Origin: a virus
Reading direction: 5' to 3' (one strand)
Length of the DNA: 34,505 bases
IMG/VR virus record: IMGVR_UViG_3300017971_000165
Location: 1-34,505 of that record
Made by a program: the position numbers and the translations under genes
The notes under the pieces: generated by a model
What the model was told of the DNA's origin: nothing
The model's input: the letters and a program-made list of their open reading frames with translations, nothing else
Databases searched by the model: none
Shown here: one piece after another, positions 29,046 to 34,505 of the stretch
How positions within the stretch are numbered: the stretch's first letter is position 1
Layout of the letters: each line of letters starts with the position of its first letter

Positions 29046-30355
29046 TAGAAGAGTGTTTCAATCCTTTTAGCGTAAACATCGATTGTATCCGTTGAGTTAA
29101 ATTGAAGCTCCATTGTTTGCGAAGCTCCTGTGCCAGATAGAACAACCTGCACCTGAACATTAAAGTTTGATCCAAGTTTTAAAACCTTGGACTTATTGTC
29201 ATCAACATTAGAAGCATCTGTTACACCATCGGCAGATCCATCGTGACCAGCAAAGATGTCAAAGTGCTGCTTATTGGCGGGGGTACCGTTCTCTTCAACG
29301 GTTACTTGCCATGTACAGCATGAAACATCGTCAACCAAAACGCTATCAACAGTTGTGAACCCAGCAGTGATGCCAGTGGAACTTGATTTACCGCGCTGTC
29401 TGGTTAACTCGTTATCAATCTCTTGAAATAGGGCGTTGTTTGTAGCTGCATCACTCAAGATGTCGCCAGGCATGGCGCCCTGGTCAGTACTATTTTCGGG
29501 TCTGCCTGATAAAGTGATTAAGTCATCAACATTAGCGTCAGTTTCCTCGTAAGCAGTTTCAAGTGATTGAATTGCCTGCTTAATATTTTGCCCATCGGGG
29601 ACGGTTACGCCGGTAAATGCGCCTAGGTCAGTTGACCCTTGAGAGACACCACTTAAAGTGGTTAAGTCGTCTTGGTTTCCATCGAGAAACTCAATTGCCG
29701 TCTCGACACTGTTGCCAGCGGCAGGGTTTCCGTTTCCTGGGGTGTAGCCAGAGCTTAGGTTAATACCTGTGGCAAAGTTCCAGTCGATATCGGAAAGCTT
29801 AACCATGATGCCATCAGAGAAAACAACTAAGGCTTGATTTTCTTGACCGGCGCCATCTGGGAGATATTTCTTAGTGATAAACGCATCGCCATCGACAAGA
29901 GCTGGTGATCCAGCAGCAAAAGTTACAGTGTCACCAACTACGTTTGTAATCTCTAAAAACGTGGGAGTGCCATCTGCGTCTGAGATAATATAGTGACCGA
30001 TAGTGAAATCAGCACCAGTTAGGCCGTCATCGTCGTCACTAAAGGGGGATGCAACAACGTCACGAGATCCAGCGCCTTGAGTGTCGTCAGTTAATACGTC
30101 AAGTTGCTCTGGTCGCCAGCGAGTTACGGTTGAGCCAGTCGCAAAGATAACCCAGTCAGAGCTATCGCCTACATTGGTCTTTTTCTGGTAAAGCTCACCA
30201 TTGTTGATACGTTGATAAATGGCACCAATGGTTGCCGCTGCCTGATCACCTAATCCGTCCGGTGCTCCGGTGCCAACTAGCCATTCGACTGACGTATTGG
30301 AATTTTCAACGTCAATTCTAAACCCTTTTTCTACTCCAAAATAATCTCGTGCCAT
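29045..30355 (-). CDS. Putative fibre-like virion protein, 436 aa
   Basis: It begins ARDYFGVEKGFRIDVENSNT and contains GTGAPDGLGDQAAATIGAIY with RINNGELYQKK, a phage fibre module ('G-x-x-x-PDG...G-S/A-I-Y-x-R-x-x-x-GELY-x-K'). The middle holds two copies of a DLTTLSG/DLITLSG segment with SVETAIEFLD- and NIKQAIQSLE-type helices. The end is a beta domain (CTWQVTVEENGTPANKQHFD) with a CC pair. Its place next to the capsid gene cluster is odd for a tail fibre and suggests a capsid or neck appendage. Confidence 0.58.
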   Translation of the reverse strand: MARDYFGVEKGFRIDVENSNTSVEWLVGTGAPDGLGDQAAATIGAIYQRINNGELYQKKTNVGDSSDWVIFATGSTVTRWRPEQLDVLTDDTQGAGSRDVVASPFSDDDDGLTGADFTIGHYIISDADGTPTFLEITNVVGDTVTFAAGSPALVDGDAFITKKYLPDGAGQENQALVVFSDGIMVKLSDIDWNFATGINLSSGYTPGNGNPAAGNSVETAIEFLDGNQDDLTTLSGVSQGSTDLGAFTGVTVPDGQNIKQAIQSLETAYEETDANVDDLITLSGRPENSTDQGAMPGDILSDAATNNALFQEIDNELTRQRGKSSSTGITAGFTTVDSVLVDDVSCCTWQVTVEENGTPANKQHFDIFAGHDGSADGVTDASNVDDNKSKVLKLGSNFNVQVQVVLSGTGASQTMELQFNSTDTIDVYAKRIETLF

Positions 30356-30364
30356 AACCCCTCC

Positions 30365-30748
30365 CTAGGCTAGCACAAGCCGCCCTATTTCGACTTGCAC
30401 ATCATATAATTCGTTATTCGTTATCTGTAATTCTAAAGTGCCAGCGTTATTTACAGTATTCACATTTAAGCTTAAACCGCCAGCTTGTAGCCTGTGTGAA
30501 ACAGTGTCCTTGTAGCTACCATTGTTGTTTAGGACATTTAGCTCGAAGGTCCTGTATGCCGTATTGGCATCGTTAAAGACCGTGATAATGTATTTTAAAC
30601 TTTGAAACATGCCATTTGCAACAGAGTCTACAACTCCGGTACTGGAAGCCGTCACGCTAGAGCTTATAGTGTCCCACACGCTTGAGCCCGCACCACCTGT
30701 GACAACTTTGTCTAGTTGGCCTGTGAATGGATTAAATCTCCAACTCAT
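30365..30748 (-). CDS. Small beta-rich virion protein, 127 aa
   Basis: The N-terminus SWRFNPFTGQLDKVV is a short motif (FNPFTG-x-LD) that recurs at the start of phage structural proteins. The rest is a beta sandwich (KYIITVFNDANTAYRTFELN, TLELQITNNELYDVQVEIG). Probably an accessory capsid or fibre protein working with the 29045 and 28359 products. Confidence 0.58.
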   Translation of the reverse strand: MSWRFNPFTGQLDKVVTGGAGSSVWDTISSSVTASSTGVVDSVANGMFQSLKYIITVFNDANTAYRTFELNVLNNNGSYKDTVSHRLQAGGLSLNVNTVNNAGTLELQITNNELYDVQVEIGRLVLA

Positions 30749-31008
30749 GTTCTCACCACCGACGTTACATCATTCTTAGATGCGGTTGCATAGGTGACTG
30801 TTACAGTTGCCAGCAACGTGCCCGCCAGCCCGCCTTCGTAGTATTCGAATACTTCTACTGTTGACGATGGATAGCTCACCTCTATTGCGTCAAATATAAG
30901 CCCTTGGATAATGGAGCCAGTGCCACCAACTCTTACTGCTGGCTGATCGTTTCCATTATCGAAAAACTTATGCTGATTTAATGTGTTTATGCCGCAAGGG
31001 ATAGTCAT
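30745..31008 (-). CDS. Small virion-type protein, 87 aa
   Basis: Compact beta protein (LIFDAIEVSYPSSTVEVFEY, TLLATVTVTYATASKNDVTS) with four-base overlaps on both sides. It could be a capsid decoration protein. No family recognised. Confidence 0.55.
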   Translation of the reverse strand: MTIPCGINTLNQHKFFDNGNDQPAVRVGGTGSIIQGLIFDAIEVSYPSSTVEVFEYYEGGLAGTLLATVTVTYATASKNDVTSVVRT

Positions 31009-31238
31009 TCGTTACCTCCCTGCATCACATCTTCGAGACCTTTGAAGTCTTCTGTCTCGTAGTACCAAACATACCACTTGGACTCCTTCTCATTCCATGT
31101 TGGCTGTCCAATGTATTGAACAAACCCTTTTAGCCTCATATTGTTTCGGGCTATTAACCTACGGAGCCCCGACGCAGTCGAGGCCCGAAGGAAATTGGGA
31201 ATGTGATTTATCCCAAGTGGTGATTGAAAGTAATTCAT
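31005..31238 (-). CDS. Hypothetical protein next to the capsid gene, 77 aa
   Basis: Basic N-terminal half (FLRASTASGLRRLIARNNMR) followed by GFVQYIGQPTWNEKESKWYV with several tryptophans and an acidic end. It starts six bases after the capsid gene stop. May act in the head, but the sequence does not say how. Confidence 0.55.
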   Translation of the reverse strand: MNYFQSPLGINHIPNFLRASTASGLRRLIARNNMRLKGFVQYIGQPTWNEKESKWYVWYYETEDFKGLEDVMQGGNE

Positions 31239-31244
31239 CTACTA

Positions 31245-32117
31245 TTAGTTGTTATCCTTAACAATCAAAGCAGACTCAGATGCACCAAGTGCAGTAGTCC
31301 CGTCAGCTTGGAAAGCGTTAGGTACGTTAACTTGTAGTGCTTTTACGCCGTACTTTTGTCCAAGTACTTGGATCTTGGCTCCCGGTCCGTACTCAGGACG
31401 ATTGTCTTCGTCAAACTGAGGACGTCTCTGGAATCCAACAGAGATACCTTCTGACTCGTACATATAGTAAGAACCAGCAGCAAGCTCTGGGCTCATAAGG
31501 ATCTTGACTCCGTAAAGAGTACCAAGAACACCTGAGGGAATTACGGCAGAGCCATACTTCTCAGCAGATACAAAAGGATCGATCTTTAAAAGAGCGGCTT
31601 CTTCTGTTGGGCTAACTGCCATCCAAAGGTTGCCAGGTCTAGCTTTGTTTTGAAGAAGTACTTGACGCATTTCAAGAACAACGTCTTGAGTTAAAGCACC
31701 AGCAGTAGTTGTAGTAATACCAGCGGCCTCTAGCTCAGCGATGATCTTACGATCAACGTCAGCAGCGTGCTCAGCAGCAGCTCTTTCGATGTATTCACGT
31801 TGAACATCTAAGCGAGACTCAAGCTCATCGTCGCTATCGATCAACCAAGCGATGATTGCTCTTTCGTCTAAATCCATAGTGTCTTTAGCGAAATCTACAT
31901 CTTGAATAGTTGCAGCAGCAGCAGAAGCTCTGTTTTCAACTGAGAAAAGAGTAGAGTTCTTAGGGAAAGAAATTTGAGAGTTACCTTTGCTTGCGAACAT
32001 GGATACGTCACGAGCAGAAGGAAGAAGTACACTGTTTGAAATAAGTGCACGTTGAGCGATCTCAGCGATCAGCTCCATTTTAGTTGGACCCAATTGGGTA
32101 TCACCAGTAACAGCCAT
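31245..32117 (-). CDS. Major capsid protein (HK97 fold), 290 aa
   Basis: AIIAWLIDSDDELESRLDVQ, then AAAEHAADVDRKIIAEL form the long spine helix region; GNLWMAVSPTEEAALLKIDP and VKILMSPELAAGSYYMYE are the P-domain and A-domain pieces usual in HK97-fold capsids of this length. Two ATG codons follow GGAGG; the second (32115-32117) has normal spacing and is used here. No protease is nearby, and a separate scaffold gene precedes it, so the scaffold probably leaves without cleavage. Codon use is more regular than in neighbours, as expected for high expression. Confidence 0.88.
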   Translation of the reverse strand: MAVTGDTQLGPTKMELIAEIAQRALISNSVLLPSARDVSMFASKGNSQISFPKNSTLFSVENRASAAAATIQDVDFAKDTMDLDERAIIAWLIDSDDELESRLDVQREYIERAAAEHAADVDRKIIAELEAAGITTTTAGALTQDVVLEMRQVLLQNKARPGNLWMAVSPTEEAALLKIDPFVSAEKYGSAVIPSGVLGTLYGVKILMSPELAAGSYYMYESEGISVGFQRRPQFDEDNRPEYGPGAKIQVLGQKYGVKALQVNVPNAFQADGTTALGASESALIVKDNN

Positions 32118-32131
32118 CATGGCCTCCTTGT

Positions 32132-32752
32132 TTAATTAGCGTTTTGTAATGCTTCCATTATCTCTTCATCAGATAAGTTGGATAGCGGTTTTTCTTTTTC
32201 TTTTGGCACTATCCCTCCGATAGGTGCCATATCCTTTACCGTACCACTTGCAACAAAACCCATGTCAGAGTTTTCGTTAAGAAACTTGTCTACGAACATT
32301 TCAAGATCTCTTCCATCCACGTTGTAATTGTCATCAACTTGAATAGATTTAATCTCATCTTCGTGAACAGACTTGGCATACTTGAAGGCCTTATCAGGGT
32401 TTTTAACTCCCTTTTGTGCCATCTTTGCCTTAACTTGAGCGCCAATGACATTCCAAGTGTAAGACGTAGCCTGTTTCTTCACCTTTTCTGTCAGATCACT
32501 AACCTGACGTTTGTAGTTTGTAAGTAACTCATCTTTCTTACCCTCAGCCTCTAAGCGACCATGCTCTAGCTCTTGCAACCTTTGTTGCATTTCACTTAGT
32601 TTTTCCTGGTCTGCTTTTCTTTGAGATAATACTTTGCGGTAAGTTTCATAAGCTACTTTGTCACCACCCTCTTCTGCTGGTTTCTGCAAATTGCTCTCAG
32701 TATTGCTACTAGCATCTTGAGATAGGTCACTAACCTGTACGCTTTCATCCAT
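32132..32752 (-). CDS. Scaffolding protein, 206 aa
   Basis: It lies directly upstream of the capsid gene. The sequence is acidic and disordered at the N-terminus, then a long coiled coil (LSQRKADQEKLSEMQQRLQE ... KKDELLTNYKRQVSDL), and an acidic C-terminal part (SNLSDEEIMEALQNAN): the usual layout of phage scaffolds. The ATG at 32750-32752 is eight bases after GGAGG; an ATG five codons earlier contains that site and is less likely. Confidence 0.83.
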   Translation of the reverse strand: MDESVQVSDLSQDASSNTESNLQKPAEEGGDKVAYETYRKVLSQRKADQEKLSEMQQRLQELEHGRLEAEGKKDELLTNYKRQVSDLTEKVKKQATSYTWNVIGAQVKAKMAQKGVKNPDKAFKYAKSVHEDEIKSIQVDDNYNVDGRDLEMFVDKFLNENSDMGFVASGTVKDMAPIGGIVPKEKEKPLSNLSDEEIMEALQNAN

Positions 32753-32776
32753 TTTATTTTCCTCCATGTGTTAATG

Positions 32777-33283
32777 TCAAGCGAACGCCCGACGTAGTAA
32801 TTGCTGTATTTTCTTCCTGATCTGTTGAACTCTTTTCTTGCTAAACGTGATTACGTTTCTTCCCATTGCCTCTTGGCCCTCAGCGATCGTCTTATTGCTG
32901 ACAGGCGAGCTTTTGCCGCCCCTAACAAGGTTGTATCCAGGGTGAATGCCTGTGGGTTCGATGATTATTGTTTTTGAGTTTCCTTGTTTAGTTAATTTGG
33001 CCTTAATGCTTTTTAGAAAGTTGCCAGTAAACGTGAGATTACTCTTGGATGGTGAATACTTACTAGATGTTCTGTTGACCTTAGATAAGACCTTTCTTCT
33101 TTTGATCGTTGATGACTTTAGCCCTTTGTATGCCCTGCCAGTCTTTGGGTTTTTACCTGACTGAATATCTTTTACTAGGTCACTTGCGATTGACTGTAGG
33201 TCCTGATCATCTATAGCGTTATTGATAGTCTTCGCTATGCGAGCGCTAATACCTTTAGGGAATTTAACTTTTAGTCTCGCCAT
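32777..33283 (-). CDS. Putative neck / HK97 gp10-like protein, 168 aa
   Basis: A strongly basic protein: ARLKVKFPKGISARIAKTIN, KNPKTGRAYKGLKSSTIKRR, LTFTGNFLKSIKAKLTKQ and a basic end. 'GR-x-Y-x-x-L...T-I...R...NLTFTGxFLxSI' is the pattern of small phage neck and tail-completion proteins of the gp10/gpG type. It is similar in size and logic to the next gene (33283), so the two may be divergent partners at the neck. Confidence 0.6.
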   Translation of the reverse strand: MARLKVKFPKGISARIAKTINNAIDDQDLQSIASDLVKDIQSGKNPKTGRAYKGLKSSTIKRRKVLSKVNRTSSKYSPSKSNLTFTGNFLKSIKAKLTKQGNSKTIIIEPTGIHPGYNLVRGGKSSPVSNKTIAEGQEAMGRNVITFSKKRVQQIRKKIQQLLRRAFA

Positions 33284-33789
33284 TACAGTATTTCCAGATC
33301 CAATCTATCTATTGCCGAGAAAAGCTCTTGCACTGTTTGCTTGCGCTCTTCTTGTATTTCCTCTTGCTCTTTGATTCTCTTTACAGCCTCGTCAACCCTT
33401 CTTCGTATGGATTGCTTGAACTTCTGACCTTCTGCTGGGATAAACTTTCTCTCAGGGACTGTGTCTCCTTCGTTATGATTGAAAGCTTTAGGAGCTTCTC
33501 TCTTAGAGAATACGCCGACTTCAATAGTTGATCCTTTTCTTCTCTTGTAAGTGATTGAGTTTCTAAGATCTCCTGTTTCAAAGAGCTGAGAAGGTCCCCC
33601 GTCTTGTTTAAAAGATTTGAACTTTCCTCCAGAGACTGGGCTATTTGATCCATCGAGAAATTTGTTGATTTCTTCAACTATTATTCTCCCTGCCTCATTC
33701 TTCGCTTGGGTCTTCTGATCCCTGTTCAAGTCCTCCAGGTCCAGGTCGACTGTCGTCGTTACTATCTTCTCCCCTAGTGATATTGGCAT
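33283..33789 (-). CDS. Phage virion morphogenesis (neck) protein, 168 aa
   Basis: SPVSGGKFKSFKQDGGPSQL, FETGDLRNSITYKRR, TIEVGVFSKREAPKAFNHNE and RKFIPAEGQKF match the virion morphogenesis/gpG-like family ('L-x-x-T-G-x-L-x-x-S-I...V-G-V...A...HN-x-G...R-x-F-I-P'), which completes the neck or tail. It overlaps the portal end by 95 bases. A second open frame inside it (33381-33677) looks like an out-of-frame shadow. Confidence 0.66.
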   Translation of the reverse strand: MPISLGEKIVTTTVDLDLEDLNRDQKTQAKNEAGRIIVEEINKFLDGSNSPVSGGKFKSFKQDGGPSQLFETGDLRNSITYKRRKGSTIEVGVFSKREAPKAFNHNEGDTVPERKFIPAEGQKFKQSIRRRVDEAVKRIKEQEEIQEERKQTVQELFSAIDRLDLEIL

Positions 33790-34505
33790 TCATACCTCCA
33801 ATCATCATTTCTTCTGCTTCAATCTCTTTAAGGCGCTCTATTGCTACAGATCTGTCCTCGATACCCTCAAGGTCCATGATCATATCCACTCTAGAGGCGA
33901 CTCCCTCTTGCATTTTCTTAATCCATGAGTCGAGCCTGTCCTCGTCAGTCTTGATCATTTCAGGCCCTGCAAACTTAACAAACATCTGTGCGCCCTCGCT
34001 GATAGTTGAGGACTGATATTTTGAGTCTAGTATTTCGCGTGAACCCAGTGAGGCATTGTGCCATGCGCGAACAATGTTAAAGATCTCCTTCTCGGCACGC
34101 TCATACATGTCAAAGTCTGATCTAGATGCTTCGAACTGGCTCACCATACTGAGTAGTCGCTCTACACCGCTTCCAAATTGCTGGCTCTCGCCTCGACCTG
34201 ATACAAGCGATGGATCTAGTCCCCTTGATGTCAGAAAGCTCGCTAGAAGCTGTTCAGCGTGTGAGATACCACCTGAGATATCACCACCTGGATTAGCAAA
34301 GCCAAACTCGGGTCGTTCACCCGTTGCATCAACTGGAAGCTTTAGTACGAAGTTTGGACCAATCTGTAGATTGTCTGGCGTTACCGAGTCGTCGGCAATT
34401 AAGTAGGCTTGAGCAAAGCCCTGCATCATGACTACTTGTGCCAAAGAGCTTTGTAGTGAGTTGTATTCAATGGTGAACTCAGATAAAGAGTCACCTTGAC
34501 GCACC
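33695..34505 (-). CDS. Portal protein, C-terminal part (start is at 911 across the junction)
   Basis: This is the C-terminal half of the gene that starts at 911. An apparent GTG start at the right edge is only an internal valine in the motif YWVRQGD once the circle is closed. The tail is acidic and contains a helical stretch (RLKEIEAEEMMIGG). It overlaps the following neck gene by 95 bases, which is an unusually long overlap in this genome. Confidence 0.82.
   Translation of the reverse strand, partial: VRQGDSLSEFTIEYNSLQSSLAQVVMMQGFAQAYLIADDSVTPDNLQIGPNFVLKLPVDATGERPEFGFANPGGDISGGISHAEQLLASFLTSRGLDPSLVSGRGESQQFGSGVERLLSMVSQFEASRSDFDMYERAEKEIFNIVRAWHNASLGSREILDSKYQSSTISEGAQMFVKFAGPEMIKTDEDRLDSWIKKMQEGVASRVDMIMDLEGIEDRSVAIERLKEIEAEEMMIGGMNANITRGEDSNDDSRPGPGGLEQGSEDPSEE
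34383..34505. repeat. Terminal direct repeat (right copy)
   Basis: Second copy of the 123-bp sequence at the window start. It lies inside the portal coding sequence. Removing one copy gives a circle of about 34,382 bp. Confidence 0.93.

Noticed and set aside
33381-33677. 98-codon coiled-coil-like frame inside the neck gene
   Set aside because: It lies wholly inside a well-supported gene in another frame, has no ribosome site, and its charge pattern follows from the host gene's codons.

Overview
The window is a complete small tailed-phage genome in circular form. Its first 123 bases are repeated exactly as its last 123, and the portal gene runs unbroken across that join, so the unique genome is about 34,382 bp. 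It is a siphovirus: there is a tape measure protein, a tail assembly chaperone pair with a poly-A frameshift site, a major tail protein, a tail terminator and an HK97-type capsid. No integrase, excisionase or CI-like repressor is recognisable, so there is no positive sign of lysogeny. The host cannot be named. Two predicted lipoproteins with lipoboxes and a T7-type amidase without a signal peptide suggest a Gram-negative host.

Almost every gene lies on the minus strand, packed with ATGA or GTGA start/stop overlaps. Reading from the portal start at 911 towards higher coordinates (against transcription) gives: large terminase, small terminase and a ParB-domain DNA methyltransferase (921-3680); small accessory genes, including a metallophosphoesterase (3600-6240); three glycine-X repeat genes interleaved with copies of one gene start (6237-7380); a DUF6948-like gene and a lipoprotein (7373-7946); a recombination block with HNH nuclease, PDDEXK-type nuclease, ERF annealing protein and SSB (8124-11225); about 500 bp of structured non-coding DNA (11226-11749); small early-type genes with two HExxH proteins (11750-14188); a probable lysis/envelope block with the only plus-strand gene (14239-15288); tail tip, amidase and fibre genes (15385-22550); tape measure, chaperones, tail tube and connectors (22547-27083); capsid-adjacent adhesin-like proteins (27328-31238); and capsid, scaffold and neck genes back to the portal (31245-34505).

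The most unusual parts are these: (i) three genes made almost wholly of GGA-NRC hexamers, each stop-start coupled to a copy of an ATG-AAA-AAA-GCA gene start; (ii) a GC-richer non-coding block rich in inverted repeats next to ssb, with a good minus-strand promoter and a leader whose closing helix starts at the predicted transcription start; (iii) two 15-bp palindromes of the form TGTAA-N3-TTACA, one of them on that promoter's -35 box; (iv) a full-length endolysin reading frame with no ATG, GTG or TTG start, where AUA is the best-placed initiation codon.
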